This document shows, one piece after another, positions 13,375 to 24,920 of a DNA stretch of 64,000 bases. Under the pieces are notes generated by a model. It did not search any database. It saw only the letters and a program-made list of their open reading frames with translations, and had not been told where the DNA came from. The first letter of the stretch is position 1, and each line of letters opens with the position of its first letter. A program made the position numbers and the translations under genes. Origin of the DNA: Strix aluco (lineage: Eukaryota > Chordata > Aves > Strigiformes > Strigidae); NCBI RefSeq assembly GCF_031877795.1, contig NC_133938.1:12928920-12992919 (forward strand), read 5' to 3'.

Positions 13375-14740
13375 CTAGGATCTTGTGTCTTCTTTCCAGG
13401 CTGAATTTTTCTAACTTCTGCTTCAGCCTTCAGATCTTGTTGCTTCTCTGTGAGATGGAGATAGCTGAACTGTCAGGAACTCTTCTTGATGAGGTCGGGA
13501 CATCTCTCAATTTTCTCTCCAGAAAGCCAAGCAGTTTGTGCAATTCCAGTCTCATACCAGAGCTTGTTTTCTGATGCCCGGATGGTATTTACGGCTTTCC
13601 GTTGCAGAACTTTGGTGTCCTTTTTAATTCTGGACACCAAGTTGGCAATAACATCCGTAGTAATCATTTCAACACTAACGTGAACAGAGGCGAGAGTACT
13701 CCCCTACTTTTGTTTGATATTCTCCCATTATATATTCAAGGAAGGTGTTAGCTGCTTTCAGCGTGCTGTTGAAATGAGAGCTCATGTAGAGGCAGTTACC
13801 TGCAATCATTCCTGAGCCTTCTTCCGAGTCACAGCTTTCCAAGCCCCATCCTGGAAATAAAGGCTGTGGTCTTTGTTCCCAGATGCCTTCGCTTGCATGC
13901 AGCCATATTAAAATGTATTTAGTTGGATTATGGCCATTTTACCAGGCAATTTAGAAGATACTAGAGCAGCAACCTGACCCGCTTGTTATTAACATCCCTA
14001 CCAGTCACTGCATCACCTGCAGACTTCACCATCACATCTTTTTTCTGACCAGGTTAATCACTGGATAAAAACATACATAGCGTTGCAACAGGAACGGATT
14101 CCCCAAAGGACCCCACTAAGGATACCTCCATCCTCTGACATCTCCCCAGTAACCACCACACAGTGAGATCTGTCTGAGACAGATTTTAGTCCATCTAGTG
14201 TGTGCCCTGATAATTCCTTCCATAGCGTGAGTTTTTTAATCCAAATGCCATGTAGCAATAAGCAAAATGTTTTGAGGAAATCCAAGTTTGCTATATTGGT
14301 ACACTTGCCTTTAACAACCAGACCTATAAGTCTGTCCAAAAAAAGACCCCACAAAAAACCATGAACCAACTGGCTGATTTGCAGGTCTCTGGGCTGTGCC
14401 TTTAAATTTTTCTAAACACTGGAACTACACTGACATTTCTCCAGTCTTCTGGAATTTGCCCATTTTTCTAAGATCTGTTAAATCGTAGCATTGGCTTGAG
14501 TTAGTTCCTTCTAGACTCCTGAGCATCAGCTGTCCGGATGATCTGCAAATGCTGAATTCGAGGAGATCATGCCTCACATCCCCCATTGTTACAGATGGCA
14601 GGATTTATATTCCATCCACAGTATCATCTGGAGATGAATATATCCTCCTGCTTCATTCCAAATACAGAACAGAAATATCTACTAAACATTTCTGCCTTTC
14701 TGCACCAGTCACCATCTGGCAAGAGCAGGGAAGAAGCAAT
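13375..14740 (-). mobile_element. Longest CR1-type LINE remnant, 3' part to reverse transcriptase
   Basis: This is the longest recognisable copy in the window, about 1.4 kb on the minus strand. From the 3' side it holds the block before the catalytic core ('gccatattaaaatgtattta' at about 13903). The catalytic region follows near 14005-14045, where minus-strand translation gives K-S-A-G-D-A-V-T-G against the family's K-F-A-D-D-T-K-L. Next comes the region for the G-V-P-Q-G-S motif (about 14085-14120), then an upstream palm/fingers block ending in 'aatacagaacagaaatatct' at about 14660-14680. Many stops and indels show it has long been dead. The start and end are approximate. Confidence 0.7.
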
Positions 14741-15498
14741 GCTGAGTGCCAAGCTCGAGTGTTCCTGCAGGGAGGCTTGTGCCGTCCATGCACCCCACAC
14801 ACACTGGTGTGCTGGGTGGGCTTGGGGCACCTCATGCCCCATTGCCCAGGGCTCTTCCCATGCCTTCGCCTGCACTAAGCAGCCTGGTTCTCTGCTGCAC
14901 ACTTGTCCTGGGCAGGGGACTGAGGCAGACCCTCGGTCCCTGCCCCCTGCCCCAAGGGCAAGCCGGCAGCTGGGCACCAGTGCAAATTCCCCATTTAACC
15001 CTGGGCTGAAGAGGCCATTACCATGTAAATCACTTCATGAAGGAGGCTGGAGGACAGAGAATGGGGAGCAGCCTTGATGGAGGAGGCTGAGATAAGGGGG
15101 GTCTTACTGAAATTCAGAAATCTTGTTTTCTTTTTCCCCCAGCCACTCAAACAGAAGCTGAAAGCAAAACGGGGGCTTGCATGAGACCTGTTGGGGAAAA
15201 TAGTGGGAAACACCCAAACAATACTTTAAATGTGTTTCCTGGAGTGGGAGTCACCTCCTGTGCCTGTCCAAGTCACTTCGTTCCTCTAGGCCCCGTCATG
15301 ACTTTGAGTGGCATCCCCATGCCGTCACACCAGCTGAGTTTGCCAGTGCTTTCCTGGCTGCCTCTGGTCCCTCCCGGCTGCAGCGTGAAGGGTGCAGAGC
15401 AGGCAGCCCTATAGCCCTGCAAACCACACGTGTAGGGAGCCCTAGGGCTGGTGTGAGTGAGATCCCAGGGAAAGGATTCCCAGCCTTTCCCTTGATCC

Positions 15499-15540
15499 TT
15501 TTTTTTTTTTTTTTTAACATCAGTGTTCTTTATTTACTCC
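15499..15540 (-). other. AATAAA followed by an A17 tract on the minus strand
   Basis: On the minus strand an AATAAA (about 15529-15534) is followed 13 bases later by 17 consecutive A (15515-15499). This is the arrangement of a retroposed cDNA 3' end. No protein-coding retrocopy was recognised upstream on that strand (15540-16300) and no target-site duplication was found, so it may be coincidence or the 3' end of a non-coding transcript. Confidence 0.3.
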
Positions 15541-18500
15541 TTATTGCATATGGCAAAGCCAGGAGGAGAGAAGGAGAAGAGAAAAAAGGCACAAAGTCTG
15601 CAGGGGAGAAAAGAGAGGCGTTATTGTGAACGTGTGTTTGTCCCTGGCTGGTGGCACAGCTCCTCCGTGGGATGCGGGATTCCCTGCTCCGAGGGCTGCC
15701 TTGCTGCTGTGCCGCAGGCAGCGGGGGCTGCTGCGGGAAAGGCCGTGCTCCAGTGGGAAACTCTCTTCTGGCAGCAGTCACTGCACAGAGCGACAGTGCT
15801 GGCTTAGCCTGGCTGTGTCCCCCTCGGCAGCAACACAGACCCCATTAATAATTAACAGGGTGCAGAAACAGGCATCACATGTGTAATGGCATCGCAGACA
15901 TCTGACACTCCTAATGGCCTAGTCGCTCGGCCACCCGCAGCAGGGCTGGCGGCTGATACTGTCACCACTCCTGAAGGTCATCTCTCTGGTCCCATCCCCT
16001 CCCGTGGGCTGTGCCCAAGCCCCCACTGCCCCGCACCCTGCCTCCTGGCAAAGAGCTCTGCACAGGGTCACAGCTTCAGCCCTGGGACAGCTTTTGAGGT
16101 GAGCCACCTTCTCTGCAGCCACCCCAGCACCTGTGGGAGGGCAGGGGGTTCTCGGGAAAACCAGGATGGGGTCCATCAACCAACTGTGCTGTGGGGGTTG
16201 CTGGCAAGGACCTGTCCTACCTTTCATCCAAACTAATTTTGCCACCTAGGAGAAGCCCTTCGGCACGGGCCGGCAGTCCCTGCGCTGGGGCTGTGATGTG
16301 CTGCATCAGCACTGACTGCACATGCTGGCTTTGCAGCCCCACACCTGGGGGGCGCGTCCATGCGTCTCCTCGAGTGCTCCCAAGCTCTTAAAACATGTCT
16401 GGGGTTGGGAGTAAGGTTGGGCACAGCAGGTGACAGTGAGACAGGAAACAAGCCCACGGGGAGGGAAAGCCACTGGCAGCACACACACCCCAGAGCACCA
16501 CAAAGCAGCAGCTCGAGCATCGTTGCAAAGGCTGGGACTGCTCTGGGGCTCAGGCACACAGCCCCATCACCCGAGGCCAGAGAGAAACCTCTGCAGCGTT
16601 GTCAGCACCAGCTCTGGCCCTTAGAAAAGGGACTGCTGGAGGCACCAACCTTCAGGGGGTCCCTCTGAAGAGACCACCCTGCGGTGATGAGGCACCAAAG
16701 TCCCTGGAAGATGAAGGGAAAGGTTCAGGTAGGGGATTAGCAGGTGGGATTAAAGGCTCAGCAGCTCTTGAGATGGATCTGACCATGCTCTAAAGCAGCC
16801 CACTGCAGCTCTGTGCAGTGAGGAATTGCTCCTAGTCTGGTTTCATTACACCTTACAGCAATTCCTCGTTTGCTGTCTGCGCTCACCTTTCCCCAGGGTC
16901 ACAGCCAGGGTGCCCCGTGTGTCCCCAAGGGCCGCTTGGCCATCACCATGTCTGGGTCCAGCACCTGGGGTAAGGGCGAGGAGACGGGTGGCAGAGCTGC
17001 CACCAAAAATTCGTTTTGGAAATGCAGAGAAATGCTGCTCATCCATCAAACTGCAGTCATTGGCGAAGAGATTTAATTTTAATCACTGTTTGATTTTAAA
17101 GAGCCAGAGTCTGCCGCCACCGGTGACTCCCAGATGAGTGCAAGCACACCTTTTCCAAAACCAGCCCCGAGAGCTGGCAGTGCCACCAGGCTGTCCCCCT
17201 GCTTCTGCACCCCCAGACCCCTCCAGCATCAGTGTTGGCAGCTGGCGAACTGATGCCCAATGTGCCCAGTGATGTTTGCCACCTGTTTCTTTGACACCTT
17301 ATGAATGTTCCCAAGTGGTGGAGGTGGGTGCTGTGGGGAGGCTTATGCCTCCTCTGAACCCCCCGAGCATCAGTGGTGCAAGCGGTGCCCCCCTTTTCAC
17401 TGCACTGTGACTTTTCACAGTCAGGAAAACTCTTACATCTCCAAAAAGAAGTCAAGAGGGATGGAGGGGGCTCTGCCCAAGGGCTCAGCCCATCTCCTGA
17501 CAAATGTGGGTAGCCCTGGGAAGAGGCCTGCTCTGAAGCTGACTCTGCTGGTGGACACGTGTAAGAGTGTGGATGGTAAAAGCAGTCAAAGGGGTTGGAT
17601 GAAGGCAGCAGGTGCTGCTGGGGCTGTCTGCTCTCAAAGACCCTGTGGATACACAGAAAAAGGACAAAAATGGGGCAGGTGGGGAGTGATCCCCCTCCGT
17701 CTCCACCAGACCTGGTGGCCATGAGCCCTGCAGTTTAACTGCATGTCGTAAGAAAATATTTCCTTGATTTTAAACCTGCCAAACTATCTAATTCAGGTGC
17801 TCTCCTTGTTTTGAGAGACATGGTGAATACTGATGAAGACTCCCAGGCTATTGAATTTCTTCACAACCAAAAACTTGGCCACAGATCGTCACCTGCCTGG
17901 ATGGTGCTTGGTCCCTTGCTGAGCCAGGGCAGCCACCAGCTGCACTGCTCAGGTCATGGCTCTGCCACACTGGCATGCACTGCTGGAGTGGTTTGTTTTC
18001 TTTCCAGCATCTGTCCATCCCTCTCCTCAGTGCCTTTTTGAGCACCGCTGCTGCTGCAGAGAGGAGCCTGCAGGGATCTCGAGGTCTCTTACCCAAACGG
18101 CAATTGAAAGCCCTGTGTTGCGTGTGAATGTTGGGGTTATTCTTCCGCTGCATGTGGCATTTTGCTTCATCTGACTGCATTTCACCCCCCCCCCACACCA
18201 GTTCCCTGACCCAGCTGTGGCCCCCGAGGACCATGCTGACTGAGGACACCGCAGGGGCCCTGGGGGATGCCAGCTGCAGAGGGAACATGGAGGGGACTCA
18301 GAAGAGAGCAGGGCAGGCGCTCCCCCCGCGCAGGGTTGCCATATCAACAGGTTCTCCGTCAGAGCCCCTCATTGCAGACGCAGCGTTTTGGGATGCTGTG
18401 ATGCGAGCCCTCCCTGCTCGTGCCGAGCCCCTTGTGCTGCCTTGGCCCCATGTCCCTCAGGTGCCCTCTCCTCTCTGCCTCCCCAGGGATCTGCCAGGCC

Positions 18501-19420
18501 ATACCCCCAGGTGCATTTTTCTTCTCCCGGTGTTGCTGGTTTGCAGCCTGCCGCCAGCACGGCAGACCAGATCCCTGCCGTACAACGGCACCCGGTTGTG
18601 ATCACAAAGCAGAGGAGTGAGCAGCTGTGGCCGGTGCCGAGGGGAACAGGTGGGACACCGAGGCCATGGCCAGGTGAGGGAGGGAGCAGCAGGGACCGGT
18701 GGCTGCTCCCAAAGCTCTGCAGCATCTGCTCCCCTGCGATGGCAGCAGAGCTCTTCCCTTAAAGCCCATGAAAGAAGGGGGCTGATGGGAGCTGCCTTTA
18801 CTGATTTCAGAGTGGGAAGGAGATTTTTATCCTCTGACATCAACCAAAGCACCAGGCAGCAATGCTGGGTGCCCCATACTGGGGTGCCCTGCAACCCCCT
18901 GAGTCTCTTCCAAGACCTCTCCCATCCCAGCATGACTGTTCTCTGGCTGCCAAAATCAGTTAGAAATGCAGAAATTGGTGAGAAATGCCCCTTGACCGCT
19001 GGTGGGGTTGCATGGTGGAGACTTTTCATCTGGCAAAACCGGTCTGAGCAGGAGACTGAAGTTGCCGGAGCAGGGGGGGAATCACCGCCACCCTCCTCAG
19101 AGGCTCCTGGTGAGACGGGGTGACAACGTGGGGTGCCCTGGGAGGCTCCTGGGGAGCCGGGTGGGGGCAGAGGGGAAGGAGGCAAATACGCATGTGGGGT
19201 AAATGAAAATGGGGGGCTGCAGGACAGTGAGGGACTGCCACATCCCTGCAGATCAGGGCAGGAGGGCCCCGCAGTTGATGTGGGAGTTGGAGCAGGGAGG
19301 AATTTGCTCTGGAGGCACTTGCTACTTCAGATAGCTGGGATGCCGGAGCCGGGAGGGTGTTTACATTCCCGCCCTTATCTGCACACAGGCACCCGTGGGG
19401 CCCCTTTCCCGCTAAACAGG

Positions 19421-19440
19421 TTTTTTTTTTGGGGGGGGGG
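19421..19440. repeat. T10-G10 homopolymer junction
   Basis: Ten T directly followed by ten G. Such junctions are prone to replication and sequencing slippage, so the run lengths should not be trusted. Confidence 0.9.
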
Positions 19441-21084
19441 TGCAGGAGCTGCGAGCTGGGCGCCAGCACTCGCCCTGCACCCTCCTCAGTGGCCGGGGTC
19501 GCCTGCAGGGACTAGGACATGGGCCAGGGCAGCCATGGGCCAAAGCCCGATTGAGCTTGTGTCTGCATAGGGCAGGCGGGCTGGGTGCTTCCCAGAGCAC
19601 ACCCTGCCCCTCCTCCTGCGTCCGCACCTCTCCAGCCAGGATTTGGGGCTGTGGGGTGACTCAGTCACTCTTCTTGGTCTTGCTCGCCTGGCTTCACCTG
19701 ACAGGGTGTAAATCCCCCTTTGCTTCTTGCACCTAGGACACACATGTGCAAAAGGGTTCCATGGAGGAGTGGGGGGGTCGGGGCATCCCTGGGTGCATCC
19801 AGGGGTGCATCCTCCTCACCACTGTGCTGCGGGCAGATGGAGCTGTGCCCTGAGTCTGGGGGCCTGTGGCTCTGCTCCAGAAGTGGGCACGGGCAGCACC
19901 TCTGGGTGCCCAGCCTGGCAGGGCTGTGGGTGACTCCAGGGATGGGACAGCACTGCATGGCAGTGTGGCATTGCCAGCCTATCTGCTCACTAAGCTGAGC
20001 TTTGACCATCTCCCCAGAAAATTACTAGTCCTGGGAGCGTGTTCCGTTTGCAGCCTGGGAGCTGAGAGAAGCCGGCTGCAGCTGCTTCTGGGGCACCCCC
20101 AAGCACCCGCACAGCTGGGCTGGCAAGGCAGAGTGTGCTGGACCCTCACAGGAGCTGTGTGGGCTCATGGTTTGGCTCCCCGGGGCCCACGCAGTGCTGC
20201 TACCTGCACTCACCACCTGCACCGCGCAGCCCTGCAGTCCCACGGGCCCCCCAAGCCCCCACTGGAGGAGCAGCCGTGGGGACCGCAGCCATGTGTGGGG
20301 CAGCTGGGGCTGGGCTGGGGCCGTTCCCTGCAGTCGGGCTCCAGTGCTGGGGAAGCAGCCAGCCGTGCAGTGATCACGTCCATCTCTCCTGTCAGCTGGT
20401 AACTGCCTGTTAGTGGGAGGGAGGGAGCCGCGGCTGCGCTGGCAGGGCTCTTGCTGGGGCTAAGGACAGCAAAGTGGCAAACTGGGTTGGGCAGTGCTGC
20501 CAGATGAAGGAGGGAACTTCCCCAGCGTGTGGAGTTGGAAGCAGCTCTGGGAGAGGCAGAAACTCCTGCAGCCCAGAGGAGAACAAAGGCTCGCCGGGGC
20601 CATGCTGTGCGGCACCGTGTGCCGTAGCCCTGGGAAACACGGGAGCGCAGCGCTGACTCCACACGCTCCTGCCTGCGCCCATGCGTGGGCTGCCCACGAG
20701 CTCCCTGCCCTGGCACTGCCCGCAGCCGTCCCTCAGGAGTGTCCCAGCCAGGAGAGCTCTGCCCTGCAGGCACCGCTTTGCCTGTCATGTGAGGACAATG
20801 CACGATGGGCGGCGTGGGAGACACCATCTGTACCCCCAAGGATTGGCTGTGGCACCAGAGCTTTGTCACGACCTGCCTGCAAGCGCAGGCCCTTCTCAGA
20901 CCCTGATATACCTCCAACGCTGTGTCTCTCAAAGTGCTGCTCCTTCTCCCCAGATGCCCCACAAATACGTTAAGCAACACAGTACCATGGCAGAGCCTGT
21001 GAGCCCCCGTGACTGCCCTGCGCTGGGATGACAACTGCCCATTTATTCCTCCTCTGCTTTCTCTCTCAGTGAGCCTTTGATCTG

Positions 21085-21350
21085 TGGCAATACTTTACCT
21101 CTCACTCCACGACAACTTAATTTCTATAGTAACCTCCTGTGCTGGATCTTGTCAAAAGGCCTTTTGAAAATCTGAATAAACTATGTCGAGTGGTTTTTCT
21201 TCTACCCACTCTTTACTGAAGTATTAGAAGAACTCTAATACAACAAATGAGGCTGGATGCTGATGTGCAGAAGCTGTGCTGGCTCAAGCCGAGCGTCTTC
21301 CGGACACTCAGGTTTTGATAACTGGCTCTGCCAATTTGCCAAACACGGAG
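21085..21350 (-). mobile_element. Ancient CR1-type LINE fragment, reverse-transcriptase region
   Basis: The plus strand reads as the antisense of the CR1 segment encoding the K-A-F-D-T-V motif. Key stretches are 'tcttgtcaaaaggcctttt', 'aaataaactatgtc' type sequence, 'gaactctaatacaacaaatg', and a 'ctgccaatttgcc' block at about 21331-21345. It is an AT-rich patch in GC-rich surroundings that is explained by this element, unlike the regulatory-type islands listed below. Confidence 0.6.
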
Positions 21351-21479
21351 GATTTTTTCTCGCAGTGCTCCCATGGCACCAGTGGGGCCGCCCTTGCTGC
21401 AGCAGTCCCTGGGGGCAACCTGGGGACATGTTTCAGGAGAGCCCTGACCCTGCACCAGGCCAGCAGTGAGGGGGACTGC

Positions 21480-21690
21480 CGCAAACCACTCCAGCTTGTT
21501 ACAAAATTTTAATTAATCTATGAAAATTTCCTATCTGCAAATAATTCAGACCTTATGAAATTCCAATAAAACCATTTATCACAGCTGGCAATTTGACGCT
21601 GCCAGCAGAGCTCTTGGACGCTTGGGGAGTAATTGATTGCCTAATATAATTTTAAATTAGGGTTTGTGTTATTAATTTCAGCCCTCTGAA
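21480..21690. promoter_or_regulatory. Candidate conserved non-coding element
   Basis: An AT-rich island of about 200 bp in GC-rich DNA, with repeated homeodomain-type cores (TTTTAATTAATC at 21507-21518, GTAATTGATTG near 21630, TTTTAAATTAG). There is no coding frame and no repeat similarity. The regulatory role is inferred from composition and motif density only. Confidence 0.4.
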
Positions 21691-22004
21691 AACACCTCTT
21701 TGTTTGGACAAAACCCCACTTCTCCTGCTACCCTGCAGGCAGTGGGTGTGTGCCCAGGGGGCTGCCTAAGCACCAGCCCTGCCTGCTCCTGCTGCTCTGC
21801 CTGCAGCGGGGCTGGGGGCCTCCGAGCATCCCCCATGTGGGGCTGTGACACCAGGAGCAGGGCTGGCTGGTGGCACAGCTCTGCATCCCTTGGGAGCACG
21901 GGTGACTCCCAACCTGGGAGGGCTGTGGAGGGGCGGTGGAGCCGAGAGCAGTGTGTGCCCACGGCGGGGCTGAGCGCGACCTCCGCACCCCAGCCTACCA
22001 CTTT

Positions 22005-22280
22005 TGCAGTTAAATACTTGATCCGAGTAATTTACACTTACACATCCGTCACCTTTCAGGGACGTGGGATCCTTCTCCCCCTGCTGAGTAACAGCACTGC
22101 GTGTTGCTAAACAGCTATTACACCCTGCTGCGGGGCGGCTGCGTTTCGGAGGTGGGAGAAGGAAAATGATCCCTGTACTTACGTGGTCCTAACTCTGTAA
22201 CACGATTGAAAGCTTGCAAAAGATACCGAGTAATGAATGCATAATGACAGCCAAAATGTGACAGTCTCACCATCCATCCG
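22005..22280. promoter_or_regulatory. Candidate conserved non-coding element
   Basis: A moderately AT-rich block rich in homeodomain-type sites: AGTTAAATACTTG, GAGTAATTTAC, a GAGTAATGAATGCATAATGAC stretch at about 22229-22249, and GATTGAAAGC. It lies between two GC-rich, gene-free segments. Inference only. Confidence 0.35.
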
Positions 22281-22554
22281 CTACAGTGCTCACCAGTAAT
22301 CCCAGTGACAATGGGAGCAGCGAGAGGCACAGCCCATGGCAGAGGGGAGTCACGGGAAGCCCACGGGCACACTGGTGCTGCACTAGGGCTGCCTGCTCTG
22401 GCCAGGGCTGCAGCCAGAGCCCCAAGCTGGGAAAGGGTTGGTGGTGACATGCCAGGGGGCCTGGGAAGGGTTGGGAACAGCAGGGACAGAGTCAGGAGAG
22501 GCCAGTACAGACAAACAGAGAGGCTGGCAAGATGCAAGGTGAGAGCATGTTGTG

Positions 22555-22680
22555 GTTCATTAGTTAATGGACATGTCGGGCTTTGAAAGTGCAAAGCACT
22601 AAAGAGGTGCAAAGGATTTCATGTTTTAAATTATTTATCCAGGTTTTTTTTTTTTTCTCTCTTTTTCTAACTAGACACGG
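22555..22680. promoter_or_regulatory. Possible small non-coding element beside a T tract
   Basis: A TTAGTTAATGG motif is followed by TTTAAATTATTTATCC and then a T run at about 22645-22656. It is shorter and less distinctive than the other islands. Confidence 0.2.
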
Positions 22681-23039
22681 TGAGGAGCAGCCGTGCGTGG
22701 CCGACTGGGAGCAGCACGGCTGCGCTCGAGCCCGACGGGGGCCGAGTGCCCCTGCGCGGCGGGAGGGAAACAAATGCGGGGCTGGGTTTCATCTGCTGCT
22801 GCCCAGCCCCGGGGTTAGCACGGGGAGCCAGATCCACGGGTGGGGCTGTGTGTGGGGCAGCGTGGCCAGCACACGCTCATCCCCGGCCAGGCGTCACGGG
22901 GACCATGTGAGGCCACTGCCACTGGGGGCCCCAGGGCATCATAAAGGGGTTCCCATAAACAACCCCTGTCCCCCTGCCTCTGCCCTCACCCCAGGAGCAC
23001 AGCAGAGTGCGGCTGCTTAAGCCCTTTCTTGGGGACCAT

Positions 23040-23240
23040 CAGGGGACTGAGACAAAGGCGTAATTGAGCTGGGGAGCTATTACCACGTTAAAAATCTGGA
23101 CTCAACCCCGTAACAAGATTTGCAATTTGTCCCAGGCAGGCAGGCAGGCTGCAGTGTACTTTCCCCATTAGGGACCGTGGGCCATTAGCAATCACATTAG
23201 TGGGGCTGGGATTTAGCAGCAGGATATCAAAGTGGTCCCT
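23040..23240. promoter_or_regulatory. Candidate conserved non-coding element
   Basis: It contains GCGTAATTGAGC, TACCACGTTAAAAATC, CCATTAGCAATCACATTAG and GGATATCAAAG in about 200 bp with neither coding frame nor repeat identity. A GGCA tetranucleotide run sits in the middle. The regulatory function is inferred. Confidence 0.35.
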
Positions 23241-23499
23241 GCAGACCCTGGCCCATTGCCGAGCGAGCTGGGCAGTCGAGGGGCACGAAGGGGCTGCTTG
23301 TCCCCACACGCTCCATGATCACAGCTGGACCAGGCTGTGCTGGGATCCTCCTTGTTCCTGCTGGCATTGGGAGCCACAGGGTCCTCCTGCTTGCTCCCCT
23401 GGTACCTGAGCCTCCTTGGATGTCACCCGAACACAATTTGCTCTGCTCCCAGCTGTGCTGAAGCTCCAGCGGACTCCCAGCCCTCGCAGCCATGCTGCC

Positions 23500-23665
23500 C
23501 TCATTCACTATTTTATTCTTGGGATCTATTGGTTGAACAGATTTTAATCTACGCAGTCTGGAGCTATTGATACCATGCCGTGCTAATTTGTTAGCTGGCT
23601 GTCAAGTAGACAAAGCGAAATGCCAAATATTAAATTAAATGTATTGTGTGAAATGGGCTGGCGCC
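23500..23665. promoter_or_regulatory. Candidate conserved non-coding element
   Basis: An AT-rich island with dense A/T motifs (CTATTTTATTCTTGGG, ATTTTAATCTACG, GCTAATTTGTTAGC, AATATTAAATTAAATG). The GCTAATTTGTTAGC stretch is a near-perfect inverted repeat. There is no coding potential. Confidence 0.4.
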
Positions 23666-24064
23666 GAGGTCCACGTCTCCCACACAGCATCCCGCGATTT
23701 ATAGGTCTCACGGGTCTGGGCCCTGGGCGATGGGTGCTCTTGGGGTGTGCATTGGCATAACGGACACCTGCAGAATTTCTCTGGCCCCAGATTGATTTGG
23801 AAGGGCTGGGGGTTGCCCCACTTTGCATAGGAGCTGGGATGTCTGCCTACACACTGTCCCTGGTCTCTCACCCCTCTGTCCACAGTGGGGACAATTGTAC
23901 CATTGCACCCCAGCACCCATGACCCCCCCTCTCAGCTTGCTGGGTGCCCTCTCTGCCCCCCAGCGTGTGGCCCGGGGGGTGCTGCCAGCCCTCGGGGGAT
24001 GGCGGAGGATGCTCTGTGCTGGGGCGGCTGTGCAAGTGAGGGGGGGCACCCCCTTCCCAGGCAC

Positions 24065-24270
24065 CGCGCCTGGGAGATTATTTATTTGGTGAGTTATGAC
24101 TTTGTTTTCCCCTGTGTAAATATCTGGGAAGCGCAGCTAATGTTCTGTGCACAGCCAAGGCAATTACAGCCCTCAGCACAGCCCTGCCACCCCCCCGGCC
24201 CCTTCATGCAAATCAGCCCTGGCCCCGCCGTGCCAGGTGTAGGGAAAAAATCGCATTAAACCACCACCAT
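24065..24270. promoter_or_regulatory. Candidate conserved non-coding element
   Basis: The island carries GATTATTTATTTGG, GTTATGACTTTG, TGTAAATATCTGGG and GGCAATTACAGCC, with ATCGCATTAAACC at the right end. Inference from composition and motifs only. Confidence 0.35.
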
Positions 24271-24369
24271 GAACACGGCCAGCGCTGCCCACAGTCCTCA
24301 GCCACCCTGCTCCAGCCCCGCGGGGCTGGAGGTGCTCTTGGGGCTGGCCCTGGGCAGCTCCACATGGGG

Positions 24370-24550
24370 CAGCTGTGCTGGGGTCACCCTTCCAGCTGTG
24401 CCAGGGGCTGCAGATGTGTAGAGGTGTTTTCCAGTTGTGCCTGGGGGTCCCCCTCCAGCTGTGCACGGAGGGAGTGGACTCCAGCTGTGCAGGGTTGCCT
24501 CTTCCAACTGTGCTCACGCAGGGCTGTTCAGCTGTGCAAGGGCAGCTCAA
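24370..24550. repeat. Imperfect tandem repeat, about 23-bp CAGCTGTGC unit
   Basis: Six to seven diverged copies starting with CAGCTGTGC (or CAGTTGTGC, CAACTGTGC) occur at spacings near 23 bp, with some longer units. CAGCTG is also an E-box, so the array repeats a potential bHLH site. Open frames through it are repeat artefacts. Confidence 0.75.
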
Positions 24551-24764
24551 GCTGCCCCCAAAAAGTAGGGGAGGAGCCCCACAGCCCTGCACAGAGGGGA
24601 TACAGCCCCAGACCACTCTCCTGCAATCCGGAGTGGGGCTTCTGCTCCCGTTCCAAGGGCTGTTTGTTGGCACTAACAAGGGTGGGTGCCAGGGCCGTGG
24701 AGCCTGGACAGCGATGGTGTCTCCCGGGCCCCGGCCCCTCGACGACAGGCAGCCCCGAATCAGC

Positions 24765-24920
24765 TTCATTAAGAACCATTGATCTGTTTCCTGCTTAATA
24801 TATTTTTCATTTCCAAATGTTTTTTTCCAGGCTCCACAGCGTTTGCAGCTTGTACCAATTAAGGCAGCAGCACAGAATGAGCGCTGCAGCCCATTAATTA
24901 AACTTATAGGGGGAGATTAA
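24765..24920. promoter_or_regulatory. Candidate conserved non-coding element
   Basis: An AT-rich block with CTTCATTAAGAACCATTG, CTTAATATATTTTTC, CCAATTAAGGC and CCATTAATTAAACTTATAG. Four TAAT-type cores fall within 150 bp in otherwise GC-rich DNA, with no coding frame. Confidence 0.45.

Larger units (their letters stand above)
14741..21084. other. GC-rich intergenic DNA, no coding exon supported
   Basis: Composition rises sharply to GC-rich near 14.7-15.5 kb. Many long open frames exist on both strands, but they overlap each other, lack recognisable domains, and are what GC-rich DNA gives by chance. Homopolymer runs lie at 15499-15515 (T), about 18186-18195 (C) and 19421-19440 (T10 then G10). 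Confidence 0.5.

Noticed and set aside
18457-19185. 242-codon minus-strand open frame
   Set aside because: Overlapped by equally long frames on the other strand and lacking recognisable protein features.
21085-21350. AT-rich island as a regulatory element
   Set aside because: Better explained as an antisense CR1 reverse-transcriptase fragment.
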